A stretch of DNA of 64,000 nucleotides from Cyanobium sp. CZS25K (GCA_030373325.1 JAUCZB010000007.1:62001-126000); one strand, 5' to 3'. Shown: positions 10,665 to 20,422, counted from the stretch's first letter. Notes: generated by a model not told the origin, from the sequence alone. A program made the numbers and translations.

Positions 10665-12265
10665 GCCCGGCGGCGCACCATCCGCAGCAGCTGGCCCGCC
10701 TCGGGCACGCCAGCGAGGCTCGCCAGCAGTCCGTAGAGGCCCACCGCCAGGGCGGCGCAGAGGGTGTTCTGCAGCAGCAGCCCCACCAGGCCCGGGGGCC
10801 AGGCCACCTCCACTGAGAGCCCCCAGCAGGCTGCCCCACCGGCCACGGCGGCCAGCAGCAGTTTGCCGCTGTCGGCGGCCCAGAGCCGCAGGGGCAGGCC
10901 CCCCAGACGTTTCTGCAGGGCCAGGAGCAGCCCCGCGCAGGTGATCAGGTTCACCGCGACGGTGGCCAGCACCAGGCCCGCGGCACCTGCATTGAGCATG
11001 GGCAACTGGTTGCCCCAGGCCGGGGTGGGGCCGCCGGTGAAGGCCCAGCAGAACACGGCATTGAGGCCGATCCCGCCCAGCGACCAGCGGAAAGGGGTGG
11101 TGCCGTCGCCGAGGGCATAGAAGACGCGCACCAGCACGTCGCGGCCCAGGTAGGCCGGCATGCCGATCCCGTAGGCCATCAGCAGCTGGCCCACCAGGTC
11201 GGCGGCGCTGCGGTCGAAGGCGCCGCGCTGATAGATCAGGGCCACGATCGGCACGGCCAGCGCCACCATCAGCGCCCCCAGCGGCAGCATGGTGGCGTTG
11301 GAGAGCATCAGGCCCTGGCGGATCCGGGCGATCAGCTCCGGCCGGTCCTCCGGCGCCGTGAGCCGGGCATAGACCGGCAGCAGGGGCACCAGCAGGACAT
11401 TGGAGAGCAGCCCCAGGGGTGTCTGCACCAGCAGGTTGGCGTAACCCAGGCCGGCGGCCGCCGCCGGCATGCCCGAGGCAAAGAACAGCGACACGAACAC
11501 ATTGATCTGCAGCATCCCCGAGGAGAGGGTGGCCGGACCCATCACCTGCAGCACCTCCCGCACGCCGGGGTCGCGCCAGTCCCAGACCAGCTGCAGCCGG
11601 TTGAGGCCCTCCTTGGCCAGGGCCGGCAGCTGGATCAGCCACTGCAGGATCGCCCCCACCGTGGTGCTGGCCGCAAGCACCACGCCGCCGATCATCGCCG
11701 TGGCGGGCAGGGTGATGCTGCTGCCCAGCTGCCACCAGAGCAGGCCGATGCCGCCGATGACGGCGACGCTGGACAGCAGCGGACTGACCGAGGGCAGCCA
11801 GAACACATCGGCGGCGTTGAGGGCGCCGAAGCCGAGGCCGATCAGACCGGCGAACAGGGCCATCGGCGCCATCCAGCGCAGCTGCAGCACGGCGAGGGCG
11901 TGGCGCTCGGCGTCCAGGCCGGGACCCACCAGATCGATGAGCGGATCGGCGGCCACCAGCAACAGCAGGGTGACGACGATCAGGCCCGCGCCCACCAGGG
12001 TGTTGATGCTGGCCAGCACATGGGCGCCCTCATGGCGCGGCCGCCGGGCCAGCACGCTGACCATGGCGCTGTGGAAAGGGCCGTTGATGCCACCGAGCAG
12101 GATCAGCAGGAACCCCGGCAGCACGTAGGCGTAGTTGTAGGCGTCGTAGGCCGCACCCACGCCGAAGGCGGCGGCGATCACCTGCTGACGCAGCAGTCCG
12201 GCCACCTTGCTCAGGGCCGTGGCCGCCCCCACGATCAGGGCAATCCGGCGCAGGGATCGGGCCAT
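10661..12265 (-). CDS. murJ: Lipid II flippase MurJ (MviN family)
   Basis: This 534-residue polytopic membrane protein begins MARSLRRIALIVGAATALSK and has about fourteen hydrophobic helices. The conserved region near ALSKVAGLLRQQVIAAAFG and GYANLLVQTPLGLLSNVLLV is typical of MurJ. MurJ moves lipid II across the cytoplasmic membrane for peptidoglycan synthesis. I chose the ATG at 12265; upstream extension would run through sfsA on the other strand. The gene diverges from sfsA, so both promoters must lie within about 70 bases. Confidence 0.93.
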   Translation of the reverse strand: MARSLRRIALIVGAATALSKVAGLLRQQVIAAAFGVGAAYDAYNYAYVLPGFLLILLGGINGPFHSAMVSVLARRPRHEGAHVLASINTLVGAGLIVVTLLLLVAADPLIDLVGPGLDAERHALAVLQLRWMAPMALFAGLIGLGFGALNAADVFWLPSVSPLLSSVAVIGGIGLLWWQLGSSITLPATAMIGGVVLAASTTVGAILQWLIQLPALAKEGLNRLQLVWDWRDPGVREVLQVMGPATLSSGMLQINVFVSLFFASGMPAAAAGLGYANLLVQTPLGLLSNVLLVPLLPVYARLTAPEDRPELIARIRQGLMLSNATMLPLGALMVALAVPIVALIYQRGAFDRSAADLVGQLLMAYGIGMPAYLGRDVLVRVFYALGDGTTPFRWSLGGIGLNAVFCWAFTGGPTPAWGNQLPMLNAGAAGLVLATVAVNLITCAGLLLALQKRLGGLPLRLWAADSGKLLLAAVAGGAACWGLSVEVAWPPGLVGLLLQNTLCAALAVGLYGLLASLAGVPEAGQLLRMVRRRA

Positions 12266-12331
12266 GGTGGCGGGGCACTGCCCATCGGAACGCACGGCAG
12301 TATGGCCCTCCCCCCTCGGGCAGCCGACCCC

Positions 12332-13090
12332 ATGGCCCCAGCGACCCTTGCCGTGCCCGTGCTCTCCACCGGCCCCCTGGTGGAGGGGGTGCTGCTGAAG
12401 CGCTACAAGCGCTTCCTGGCCGACGTGCAGCTGGACGATGGCCGGACGGTGACGGCCCATTGCCCCAACACCGGGCCGATGACCGGGGTGCTGCGGCCGG
12501 GGGGGCGGGTGCGGCTGCGCCACGACCCCTCACCCAGCCGCAAGCTGGCCTGGACCTGGGAGCAGGCCGAGGTGCCCGGCCATGGCGGCAACGCGGTCTG
12601 GGTGGGGGTCAACACGGCGCTGCCCAACCGGCTGGTGCGGGCCACGATCGAGGCGAGCTGCCTGGAGCCCTGGCTGGGCCCGATCGCCGGCATCCGGGCC
12701 GAGGTGCCCTACGGGGAAGGGCGCCGCAGCCGCATCGACCTGCTGCTGACGCCGGCGGAAGGGGCCGCCGATCCCCGGCCGATCTATGTGGAGGTCAAGA
12801 ACACGACCTGGAGCGACGGCGATCTGGCCCTCTTTCCCGACACGGTCACCGAACGCGGCCAGAAGCACCTGGTGGAACTCACGGCCCTGGTGCCCGGGGC
12901 CCGGGCCGTGCTGCTGCCATGCCTGAGCCGCAGCGACGTGACGCGCTTCGCGCCAGGGGACAGCGCCGACCCCCGCTACGGGGAACTGTTCCGCCAGGCC
13001 GTGGCCGCCGGGGTGGAGGTGCTCCCCTGCCGCTTCAGCTTCGATGGAGCGACCGTGGCCTGGCTCGGGCTTGCCGCTCAGGCGTGGTGA
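12332..13090 (+). CDS. sfsA: SfsA family DNA/RNA nuclease-like protein
   Basis: The 252-residue protein carries the SfsA features LLKRYKRFLADVQL, TAHCPNTGPMTGVL, RIDLLL and VEVKNTTW, the latter forming the PD-(D/E)XK-like core, plus FPDTVTERGQKH. SfsA was named for sugar fermentation stimulation in E. coli, and its biochemical role remains unclear. Two in-frame ATGs are possible: 12332, used here because it matches the usual family length, and 12302, which adds ten residues. The 3' end overlaps the convergent DUF4278 gene by 13 bases. Confidence 0.88.
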   Translation: MAPATLAVPVLSTGPLVEGVLLKRYKRFLADVQLDDGRTVTAHCPNTGPMTGVLRPGGRVRLRHDPSPSRKLAWTWEQAEVPGHGGNAVWVGVNTALPNRLVRATIEASCLEPWLGPIAGIRAEVPYGEGRRSRIDLLLTPAEGAADPRPIYVEVKNTTWSDGDLALFPDTVTERGQKHLVELTALVPGARAVLLPCLSRSDVTRFAPGDSADPRYGELFRQAVAAGVEVLPCRFSFDGATVAWLGLAAQAW

Positions 13091-13272
13091 TGGTGGTAGT
13101 GGGTACCGCGATAGACGAGATCCAACGTCTCATCGGTCAGGGAAGGCTGATGCCGCAGCGGCGAGGCGTAGTGATGCCCGCGGTAGACGTGCTCGATCGG
13201 GTCGGCCGAGGGAGGCGCGTCATGGGAGTGGTCGTAGTGAAGACCGCGATAGCAGAGGTCGGAATGGGCCAT
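13078..13272 (-). CDS. DUF4278 domain protein with three YRGxHY repeats
   Basis: This 64-residue protein contains three evenly spaced copies of a YRG-x-HY motif (CYRGLHYDH, VYRGHHYAS, VYRGTHYHH) and ends in a histidine run. YRG motifs at both ends are the signature of cyanobacterial DUF4278 proteins; three copies and the HHHHA tail are less usual. It may bind a metal, but that is only suggested by histidine content. The function is unknown. It overlaps the end of sfsA on the other strand. Confidence 0.7.
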   Translation of the reverse strand: MAHSDLCYRGLHYDHSHDAPPSADPIEHVYRGHHYASPLRHQPSLTDETLDLVYRGTHYHHHHA

Positions 13273-13473
13273 GGCGAGCGAAGCGGAGATGGAGAGGCAG
13301 AAAAATGGCCCGGACCGGACGCTGAAAAGCGCGGAACGGGGACCACAGGCCTCCCTGATGCATTTCTAGCGCGTCAACACTGTCCATGTTGAACATTTCT
13401 AGAAACTCTTGGCATCCCTTAAGGAATGGGGCCGCCGGCACGCCCGGGCGCCGCGCCGCCCTCGCCAGCGTTT

Positions 13474-13516
13474 TGTATCGAATCAGACATTGCAAAGGGT
13501 CCCCGTCATGGATAGT
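13474..13516 (+). promoter_or_regulatory. NtcA-type activator site and -10 element upstream of amt
   Basis: TGTA-N8-GACA at 13474-13489 differs by one base from the palindromic NtcA consensus TGTA-N8-TACA. A -10-like hexamer GATAGT lies at 13511-13516, with its centre 32 bases downstream of the dyad centre, as in class II NtcA-activated promoters. This predicts transcription from about 13523 and a leader of about 55 bases before the amt ATG. The spacing supports function; the site has not been scored computationally. Confidence 0.6.
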
Positions 13517-13576
13517 CGGTGCTTGTTGATGCCTAATTCGGCGTCAGAAGTCGAACGTTCTCTTCATCACGTTCCC

Positions 13577-15022
13577 ATGATTGATTCCAGTCACCAGCAC
13601 AAGGTTCGACCGCCGAGAAGCCTCAAGGAGGTGAGTCTGCTTGAGGCCCCATCACTGTTAATGCGCAAGGTTCGCGGTCTTTCCTCGCGGGAGGGTCTCA
13701 CCTGGCTTGCCTGCGTGCCTCTGGCGCTGTTCGGCCTGGGCGTGTTCAACCTCTCGGCCCATGCGGCCGAACTGCCCGAGCTCACCCCCGCCTTCCTGGC
13801 CAACAACCTCTGGTTGTCGATCGCAGCCTTCCTGGTGATCTTCATGAACGCCGGCTTCGCGATGGTGGAGGCCGGTCTCTGCCGTCAGAAGAATGCCGTC
13901 AACATTCTGGCCAAGAACCTGATCGTCTTCGCCCTGGCGGTGTCGGCCTACTGGCTCATCGGTTATTCGCTGATGTACGGCGATTCGATCGCCGGAGGTT
14001 GGCTCCACTTCAAGGGTTTGTTCTTCGACCCCACCGTCACCCCTGAAATGGTGACCGAAGGCAGTCTCGTCCCGAGCGTTGACTTCCTCTTCCAGGCCGC
14101 CTTCGCCGGCACCGCCGCCACGATCGTTTCCGGTCTCGTGGCCGAGCGGATCAAATTCAAGGAGTTCGTCATCTTCTCCCTGATCCTGGTCGGCATCATC
14201 TACCCGATTGCCGGCAGCTGGAAGTGGAACGCCAACGGCTGGCTCAACCAGCTCGGCTTCATCGATTTCGCCGGATCCACCCTGGTCCACTCGGTCGGAG
14301 CCTGGGCGGGTGTGGTCGGCGCCATGATCCTCGGCCCCCGCATCGGCAAGTACGTCAATTCCAAGCCCCAGGCCATCCCCGGCCACAGCCTGGCCCTGGC
14401 CACCCTCGGCTGCCTGATCCTCTGGCTCGGCTGGTACGGATTCAACCCCGGTTCCCAGCTGGCGATGGATGAAATGGTTCCCTACATCGCCGTCACCACC
14501 ACCCTTGGTGCCGCCGGCGGCGGCATCGCCGGAACCCTGATCTCCCAGATCCACTCCGGCAAGCCCGACCTCACCATGGCCATCAACGGCATCCTGGCCG
14601 GCCTGGTGGGCGTCACCGCCGGTTGCGACGGCTTCCCGATGTGGGGCGCCTGGGTTGTGGGCTTCATCGGCGGCGGGCTCGTCGTCTACGCGGTCAGCTT
14701 CATCGACTCGATCGGCATCGACGATCCCGTCGGCGCCTTCTCCGTCCACGGCATCGGCGGCATCTGGGGAACCCTGGCGGTCGGTCTGTTCAACAAGGAC
14801 GCCGGCCTCTTCTTCGGCCATGGCTTCGGCCAGCTCGGCCTCCAGTTCCTCGGCGTCTTCGCCTACGCCATCTTCACCATCATCACCGCCTGGATCCTCT
14901 GGAGCATCCTTGGAGCCCTCAGCGGCGGCATCCGGGTGCATGAGAAGGAGGAAATGGTCGGTCTCGACATCAGCGAGCACGGCATGGAGGCCTATCCCGA
15001 CTTCGTGGCGTCCACCAACTGA
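13577..15022 (+). CDS. amt1: Ammonium transporter (Amt/MEP/Rh family)
   Basis: This is a polytopic inner-membrane channel for ammonium, about 481 residues with eleven or more hydrophobic segments. Signatures are NAGFAMVEAGLCRQKNAVNI, FQAAFAGTAATIVSGLVAER, DFAGSTLVHSVGAWAG and DDPVGAFSVHGIGG, which include the conserved pore histidines. An N-terminal cytosolic stretch (RSLKEVSLLEAPSLL) precedes a signal-like helix, as in other picocyanobacterial Amt1 proteins. I chose the ATG at 13577; ATGs at 13508 and 13529 fall within or next to the predicted promoter. It is monocistronic, with an NtcA-like site upstream and a terminator downstream. Confidence 0.95.
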   Translation: MIDSSHQHKVRPPRSLKEVSLLEAPSLLMRKVRGLSSREGLTWLACVPLALFGLGVFNLSAHAAELPELTPAFLANNLWLSIAAFLVIFMNAGFAMVEAGLCRQKNAVNILAKNLIVFALAVSAYWLIGYSLMYGDSIAGGWLHFKGLFFDPTVTPEMVTEGSLVPSVDFLFQAAFAGTAATIVSGLVAERIKFKEFVIFSLILVGIIYPIAGSWKWNANGWLNQLGFIDFAGSTLVHSVGAWAGVVGAMILGPRIGKYVNSKPQAIPGHSLALATLGCLILWLGWYGFNPGSQLAMDEMVPYIAVTTTLGAAGGGIAGTLISQIHSGKPDLTMAINGILAGLVGVTAGCDGFPMWGAWVVGFIGGGLVVYAVSFIDSIGIDDPVGAFSVHGIGGIWGTLAVGLFNKDAGLFFGHGFGQLGLQFLGVFAYAIFTIITAWILWSILGALSGGIRVHEKEEMVGLDISEHGMEAYPDFVASTN

Positions 15023-15049
15023 TCCCAGGCACCCTTTGCCCTCCACCTG

Positions 15050-15075
15050 ACCGCGGCTTCGGCCGCGGTTTTTTT
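15050..15075 (+). terminator. Rho-independent terminator of amt
   Basis: ACCGCGG and CCGCGGT form a perfect seven-base-pair stem around a CTTCGG loop, followed by seven T. It lies 28 bases after the amt stop and ahead of ispH. Confidence 0.92.
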
Positions 15076-15127
15076 CCGCCCGTCCCTGCGTCGCCCCCCA
15101 TAGAGTCGTCCCATTCGGAACCTGCCT

Positions 15128-16336
15128 GTGGACACCCGTGCCTTCAAGCGCTCCCTCCACCATTCGGATCGCTACAACCGCCGCGGCTTCGGCCTGGGTG
15201 AAGAGGTCGCGGGGAGTCTGGAGCAGGCCTATCAGAGCAACCTGATCGCCAGCCTGCGGGAGAACGGCCACGTCCTGCAGCGTGGTCGCCTGAAGATCCG
15301 CCTGGCCGAGGCCTTCGGCTTCTGCTGGGGCGTGGAGCGGGCGGTGGCGATGGCCTACGAAACCCGCCGCCACTACCCCAGCGAGCGGATCTGGATCACC
15401 AATGAGATCATCCACAACCCTTCGGTCAACGCCCATCTGCGCCAGATGGACGTCCGCTTCATCCCCGTCGACGACGACGTCAAGGACTTCTCCGAGGTGG
15501 GCACCGGTGACGTGGTGATCCTGCCCGCCTTCGGCGCCACCGTGCAGGAGATGCAGCTGCTCAACGAGCGCGGCTGCCACATCGTCGACACCACCTGTCC
15601 CTGGGTCTCGAAGGTGTGGAACACCGTGGAAAAGCACAAGAAACATGCCTTCACCTCGATCATCCACGGCAAGGTGAAGCACGAGGAAACGCTGGCCACC
15701 AGCTCCTTCGCCGGCACCTATCTGGTGGTGCTCGATCTGGCCGAGGCCCGCATGGTGAGCGACTTCATCCTGGAGCGGGGCCAGGGAGCCACCGACCGCC
15801 AGGCCTTCATGGCCCATTTCGCCAATGCCTGCTCCCCCGGCTTCGATCCCGACCGGGATCTGGTACGGGTGGGCGTCGCCAACCAGACCACCATGCTCAA
15901 GAGCGAAACCGAGGAGATCGGCCGGCTCTTCGAGCGCACCATGCTGCAGCGTTACGGCCCGGCCGAGCTCGACGAGCATTTCCTCGCCTTCAACACCATC
16001 TGCGATGCCACCCAGGAGCGCCAGGACGCCATGTTCGCCCTGGTGGACGAACCCCTCGATCTGATGGTGGTGATCGGTGGCTACAACTCCTCCAACACCA
16101 CCCACCTGCAGGAGATCGCCGTCAGCCGAGGCATCCGCTCCTTCCACATCGACACCCCCGAACGGATCGGCCCCGGCAACCGCATTGAGCACAAACCCCT
16201 GGGTGGGGCCCTGGAGACGCTGGAGCCGTTCCTGCCGGCCGGTCCGATCCGGGTGGGCATCACCTCCGGCGCCTCCACCCCCGACCGGGTGGTGGAGGAT
16301 GTGATCGAACGCCTGGTGGGTCTGAGCGAGGCGTGA
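15128..16336 (+). CDS. ispH: 4-hydroxy-3-methylbut-2-enyl diphosphate reductase
   Basis: This is the last enzyme of the MEP isoprenoid pathway, reducing HMBPP to IPP and DMAPP with an Fe-S cluster. The 402-residue protein has the cluster cysteines in [19 protein letters not shown] and [14 protein letters not shown], and the long N-terminal extension typical of cyanobacterial and plastid IspH. The start is GTG ([20 protein letters not shown]). It supplies precursors for carotenoids and chlorophyll phytyl chains. It has its own space after the amt terminator. Confidence 0.96.
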   Translation: MDTRAFKRSLHHSDRYNRRGFGLGEEVAGSLEQAYQSNLIASLRENGHVLQRGRLKIRLAEAFGFCWGVERAVAMAYETRRHYPSERIWITNEIIHNPSVNAHLRQMDVRFIPVDDDVKDFSEVGTGDVVILPAFGATVQEMQLLNERGCHIVDTTCPWVSKVWNTVEKHKKHAFTSIIHGKVKHEETLATSSFAGTYLVVLDLAEARMVSDFILERGQGATDRQAFMAHFANACSPGFDPDRDLVRVGVANQTTMLKSETEEIGRLFERTMLQRYGPAELDEHFLAFNTICDATQERQDAMFALVDEPLDLMVVIGGYNSSNTTHLQEIAVSRGIRSFHIDTPERIGPGNRIEHKPLGGALETLEPFLPAGPIRVGITSGASTPDRVVEDVIERLVGLSEA

Positions 16337-16491
16337 GCCATCTGGCCGGAGCGGCCCCGCTCGGATCAGGCTCCGATCAGGTGGCTTTACATTCACGAAA
16401 CGTTTTCCTCCCCCCAGGGCCGCCGGGGAGCGCAGAACCCCCCTTCCTTACCGGCCGCTCTCTTCTGACCCACCGCACGCCCCAGATCACG

Positions 16492-17169
16492 ATGGCGGCA
16501 GGCTCCTCCCTGCACCAGGATCCCGACGATCCCGGGACCCAGAAGCCCCAGCCCCTGCGGGAGAGGACAGACCCTGGCGTGCGCCGCTACGCCAGCACCT
16601 TCGCCGATCTGATGGAGATGCGGGCGCCTTCCGAGGTGGTGGGCGCCTACCTCGACCGCCACGAAGGCTGGTTCCGCCGCTGCGCCGCCCCGATGACGGT
16701 CGAAGCCTTCGGCAGCCAGGCCTACGTGCTGACCCTCGGCCGGTTCGGCAACTTCGGCTTCGAGGTGGAACCGACGATCGGCCTCGAACTGCTCCCCCAG
16801 GCCGCCGGCATCTACCGCATCGTCACCGTGCCGGTCCCCGAGGCCGATGCGACCCTGCGCGGCCTCTACGACGTCGAATTCGCGGCCTCCCTCCGCCTCG
16901 ACGAAGCCAGCGGCTCTGAGGTGTCCACCGAGGAGGTGGATGGCGTGATGCTCCACACCCTGGTGCGGTGGGAGCTCGATCTGGCCGTGTGGCTGCGCCT
17001 GCCCGGCATGCTCTCCCTGCTCCCCGACCACCTGGTCCAGAGCAGTGGCGACCACCTGCTGCGTCAGATCGTCCGGCAGATCTCCCGGAGGCTCACCTGG
17101 AAGGTGCAGGAGGACTTCCACGCCAGCCATGGCATTCCCTGCCCGCCGCGCCGCCGGGCCCAGTTCTGA
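16492..17169 (+). CDS. DUF1997 family protein
   Basis: This is a soluble protein of 225 residues. After a polar N terminus come FADLMEMRAPSEVVGAYLDR and ATGLRYG-like strands, including LTLGRFGNFGFEVEPTIGLE and LVRWELDLAVWLRLPG. These match DUF1997 of cyanobacteria and plant plastids, which I recall as a START/SRPBCC-like fold with no proven ligand. The ATG at 16492 is used because upstream codons are low-complexity and unlike the family. It lies 155 bases after ispH. Confidence 0.72.
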   Translation: MAAGSSLHQDPDDPGTQKPQPLRERTDPGVRRYASTFADLMEMRAPSEVVGAYLDRHEGWFRRCAAPMTVEAFGSQAYVLTLGRFGNFGFEVEPTIGLELLPQAAGIYRIVTVPVPEADATLRGLYDVEFAASLRLDEASGSEVSTEEVDGVMLHTLVRWELDLAVWLRLPGMLSLLPDHLVQSSGDHLLRQIVRQISRRLTWKVQEDFHASHGIPCPPRRRAQF

Positions 17170-17200
17170 ACGCGGAATCCCTGCAAGGCAGCCCCGGGAC

Positions 17201-17677
17201 TCAGGCGGCCGGAGGGTTGAGCAGCTTGTTGACGATCTGCATGCCGCTGACGGCCTGCCAGAGGAACAGGGTCATCACGGTCATGTTGAGGCCCACGTGC
17301 AGCTTGCGGGCGATCAGGTTGCCGGCCTGCATCAGGGGGGACAGGGCCGCCGCCAAGGCGATCAGGGACAGCATGCCGAGCCCCACCAGCAGGTGTGGAC
17401 CGACGAACAGCTTGCCGTTGTTGAGGTAGGTGACGGCCATGCCGCCGACGCAGCCGAGCACCAACACGGCCAGAACAAGGCTGCCGAACAGGAAATGGCG
17501 TTTGGCGAACTGACCCTTGATCAGCTCCTTGCGGTCCTCGGCATCGGCCGTGCGGGTCTTCTTGGCCTTGATGCCCAGAAACATGGCGTAACCCGCCAGG
17601 CCCAGCAGCACCCACATCAGCAGGGGATGGACGAAGTTGAGGCCGAAGGCGAGCGAACCTGGAAGGGCGGCGAACAT
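17201..17677 (-). CDS. DUF4079 family membrane protein
   Basis: This protein of about 158 residues has four hydrophobic helices. Conserved histidines sit at the helix ends, in LNFVHPLLMWVLLGLAGY, VGPHLLVGLGML and LHVGLNMTVMTLFLWQ. This fits DUF4079, a cyanobacterial family whose layout resembles small cytochrome-b561-like proteins. Heme binding is suggested by the paired histidines but is not established. An alternative ATG lies six codons upstream. No operon partner is clear; purH follows on the same strand of the region but is oriented upstream. Confidence 0.7.
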   Translation of the reverse strand: MFAALPGSLAFGLNFVHPLLMWVLLGLAGYAMFLGIKAKKTRTADAEDRKELIKGQFAKRHFLFGSLVLAVLVLGCVGGMAVTYLNNGKLFVGPHLLVGLGMLSLIALAAALSPLMQAGNLIARKLHVGLNMTVMTLFLWQAVSGMQIVNKLLNPPAA

Positions 17678-17744
17678 GACGCGTGGGTACTCCACCGGGC
17701 CGGGGCCGGTTGTGAATGATCCGAAGTTACAACTGTCGGCGGCC

Positions 17745-19295
17745 TCAGTGCAGAAAATGACGACGGCCGGTGATCAACATCACCATGCCGTTGGCATTGC
17801 ACGCAGCGATCGAATCCGGGTCGCGCTTGCTGCCCCCGGGCTGAACCACCGCGGTGATGCCGTGCTGTGCCGCCAGCAGCACCGTGTCATCGAAGGGGAA
17901 GAAGCCGTCGCTGGCCAGGACGGCGCCCCGGGCGGCCTCGCCGGCGGCTTCCAGGGCCAGCCGGGCCGAGCCCACCCTGTTCATCTGACCGGCCCCGACC
18001 CCAAGGGTGCGGCCATCCCGGGCCACGAGGATCGCGTTGGAGCGCACGTGGCGCACCACCTGCCAGGCGAAGCGCAGGTCCCGCCATTCCGTCTCGCTGG
18101 GCTGGCGCTCGCTCACCACCTGCCAGGTGTCGGGATCGGCGGGGCCATCATCCGCCTGCTGGGCCAGCACCCCCCCGAGCACACTGCGCAGCTGCGGCCG
18201 TCCGGAGGCCGCCACCACGGCAGCGGGATCGAGCTCCAGCAGCCGCAGATTGGCCTTCGCCGCCAGCCGCTCGCGGGCCTCCTCGGAGAAGGACGGCGCC
18301 ACGACACATTCCAGGAACAGCCCCGCCAGGTGATCGGCGGCGGCCCCATCCACCGCCCCGTTGAGGGCGACGATGCCCCCGAAGGCCGAGACCCGGTCGG
18401 CATCCAGGGCCCGCAGCAGAGCGGCGGCGGTATCGCCCCCCAGGGCGACGCCACAGGGGTTGGTGTGCTTGATCACCACCGCCGCCGGCTCAGCCCCGGG
18501 GCCGTAGCCGAACGCCGCCACCGTGGTGAGGGCCGCTTCCAGGTCGATCAGGTTGTTGTAGCTGAGTTCCTTGCCCTGGAGCTGGCGGGCCGCCCCCCAG
18601 CCCGCGCTGGCCTCTCCATACCAGCGGCCGCTCTGATGGGGATTCTCGCCGTAGCGGAGCACCTGCCGCAGGGGCAGCTCCAGCCGCAGCGGCAGCCCCG
18701 AACCGGCCTCGCTGGCCAGGCGGCCATCGATCCAGGCCGCGATGGCGGCGTCATAGGCGGCGGTGTGGGCGAAGGCCTCCAGAGCGAGCCGGCGCCGCAG
18801 GGCCGCATCGACGCGGCCGGCCGCCAGGCACTCCAGGAAGCCCGGGTACTGGTCGGGGTCGGTGAGCACCACCACGTCGGCATGGTTCTTGGCCGCGGCA
18901 CGCACCATGGCCGGTCCACCGATGTCGATGTTCTCGATCGCGGTCTCCCAGCTCACGCCGGGGTCCGCCACGGCGGCGCGGAAGGGATACAGGTTGACCA
19001 CCACCACGTCGATCGCTGCGATCCCCTGGGCTTCCAGATCAGCGCGGTGGGCCGGGTCGTCCCGGCGGGCCAGGATGCCCCCATGGATGCGGGGATGGAG
19101 GGTCTTGACCCGCCCGCCCAGGATCTCCGGGGCTCCGGTGTGCTCCGCCACCTTCGTGACCGGCAGCCCGGCGGCGGAGAGGGCCGCGGCGGTGCCGCCG
19201 CTGGAGAGCAGCGCGAAGCCCTGAGCCAGCAGCCCCTCCGCCAGCGGCACCAGGCCCCGCTTGTCGGACACACTCAGAAGGGCCGTGGGAGCCAT
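17745..19295 (-). CDS. purH: Bifunctional AICAR transformylase / IMP cyclohydrolase
   Basis: This is the final two-step enzyme of de novo purine synthesis. The 516-residue protein has the N-terminal MGS-like IMP cyclohydrolase domain ([40 protein letters not shown]) and the C-terminal transformylase domain, with the catalytic [11 protein letters not shown] and FFPFDDTV. Length and order are normal. It is divergent from the esterase gene at 19352. Confidence 0.97.
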   Translation of the reverse strand: MAPTALLSVSDKRGLVPLAEGLLAQGFALLSSGGTAAALSAAGLPVTKVAEHTGAPEILGGRVKTLHPRIHGGILARRDDPAHRADLEAQGIAAIDVVVVNLYPFRAAVADPGVSWETAIENIDIGGPAMVRAAAKNHADVVVLTDPDQYPGFLECLAAGRVDAALRRRLALEAFAHTAAYDAAIAAWIDGRLASEAGSGLPLRLELPLRQVLRYGENPHQSGRWYGEASAGWGAARQLQGKELSYNNLIDLEAALTTVAAFGYGPGAEPAAVVIKHTNPCGVALGGDTAAALLRALDADRVSAFGGIVALNGAVDGAAADHLAGLFLECVVAPSFSEEARERLAAKANLRLLELDPAAVVAASGRPQLRSVLGGVLAQQADDGPADPDTWQVVSERQPSETEWRDLRFAWQVVRHVRSNAILVARDGRTLGVGAGQMNRVGSARLALEAAGEAARGAVLASDGFFPFDDTVLLAAQHGITAVVQPGGSKRDPDSIAACNANGMVMLITGRRHFLH

Positions 19296-19351
19296 GACGG
19301 CGGAAGGGATGGTGGAGGGGCCAACCTACGCAGCAACAGCCGGAGCTCACC

Positions 19352-20029
19352 GTGCCCACGGATCCCTCTTCCGAAGCCTCCCTGCCCCAGGACGACGGCA
19401 CCGCCCTCTGGGTCGGTCCACGCCAGGCGGAGCAGCGCCTGGTGCTGCTGCACGGCTGGGGGGCCGATGCCGATGACCTGCTGGATCTGGGGGCGGTGCT
19501 GTTCGACGCCGACCCCACCGCCATCGGCCTGAGTGTGGTGGCCCTGCGGGCGCCCCTGTCCCATCCAGCCGGCAGCGGGCGCCAGTGGTACGACCTGCAG
19601 CAGCCCGAGTGGCCCCAGCTGCCCCAGGCCCGCCGCGACCTGAGGCAGCGGCTGCTGGCCCTGGGAACCACGGTGCCGCTGGAACGGACCTGCCTGCTGG
19701 GCTTCTCCCAGGGAGCCGCGATGGCCATCGACGTGGCCACGGGCAGTGGCCCGGACGCCACCGAACCCCTCGCGCTGGCGGGGCTGATCGCCTGCAGCGG
19801 CTACCCCCACCCGGACTGGCGACCGCAGCCGCCCCGCACGGAGATCCTGCTCACCCATGGGGAGCAGGATCCTGTGGTGCCCTTCGCGGCGAGTCAGGCG
19901 CTGGAGCGATCCCTCGTGGAAGCCGGGGGGTCGGTGCGGCGGATCGCCTTTCCAGGCGGCCACTGCATCGATCCCGATCTGATCGGCGCCATGCGGGACT
20001 TCCTGGTCAGGAGCTGGCGGGGAAGCTGA
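19352..20029 (+). CDS. Alpha/beta-hydrolase, phospholipase/carboxylesterase family
   Basis: The 225-residue protein has the nucleophile elbow LGFSQGAAMA, preceded by the oxyanion region LVLLHGWGADADDLLDLG. The acid is in HGEQDPVVP and the histidine in PGGHCIDPDLI. This is the small serine esterase fold related to bacterial carboxylesterases and acyl-protein thioesterases. The substrate is unknown. The start is GTG (MPTDPSSEAS). It diverges from purH with about 56 bases between the starts. Confidence 0.85.
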   Translation: MPTDPSSEASLPQDDGTALWVGPRQAEQRLVLLHGWGADADDLLDLGAVLFDADPTAIGLSVVALRAPLSHPAGSGRQWYDLQQPEWPQLPQARRDLRQRLLALGTTVPLERTCLLGFSQGAAMAIDVATGSGPDATEPLALAGLIACSGYPHPDWRPQPPRTEILLTHGEQDPVVPFAASQALERSLVEAGGSVRRIAFPGGHCIDPDLIGAMRDFLVRSWRGS

Positions 20030-20050
20030 GCGGGAGCCGGAGAACGGAAG

Positions 20051-20422
20051 TCAGACGAAGGCGTACTCGTACTCCTCCATCTCCTCCCAGTCGTCGGAGG
20101 CGAGGGCTTCGAGACCCTCGAAGAGCACCTCCTCACCGATGCTGTCGACGATCAGGCGCAGGGACGGGAAGAGAAAGTGGTTCTCTTCGGCGTACTGGGC
20201 GCTGAACAGTCCTTTTTCCCCCCAGAAAAAGCGGTCGGTGGTGTGCTCATTGCGGCGCACGTTGAGGATCGCCGGAGCCATCAGCTCCGTTTCGGCGATG
20301 TAGCGGCGCGCTGCCGTGACCGGTTTGTGGGAACCGGTTTCGAGGTTGAAGGTGGGGACATGGGCGAGGACCCGCTGTCCCGCGAGACGACGGCGACTGA
20401 TCCGCTTGCGCTTCTTGGACAT
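20051..20422 (-). CDS. DUF3155 family protein
   Basis: This 123-residue protein begins with a strongly basic stretch (MSKKRKRISRRRLAGQR). It contains KPVTAARRYI, NEHTTDRFFWGEKGLF and the acidic C terminus EEMEEYEYAFV. The sequence matches cyanobacterial DUF3155, which has no known function; the basic N terminus suggests a nucleic-acid or ribosome partner. A run of 17 G residues lies about 40 bases upstream of the ATG. It converges with the esterase gene. Confidence 0.78.
   Translation of the reverse strand: MSKKRKRISRRRLAGQRVLAHVPTFNLETGSHKPVTAARRYIAETELMAPAILNVRRNEHTTDRFFWGEKGLFSAQYAEENHFLFPSLRLIVDSIGEEVLFEGLEALASDDWEEMEEYEYAFV

Noticed and set aside
13508..13577. Earlier ATG starts for amt at 13508 and 13529
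   Set aside because: They fall in or next to the predicted promoter, and the extra residues do not match other Amt1 proteins.
13658..16396. Very long open frame on the minus strand across amt and ispH
   Set aside because: It is antisense to two confidently identified genes; the translation is low complexity (Asp/Glu/Gly/His rich) and lacks any domain. High GC content makes such shadows common.
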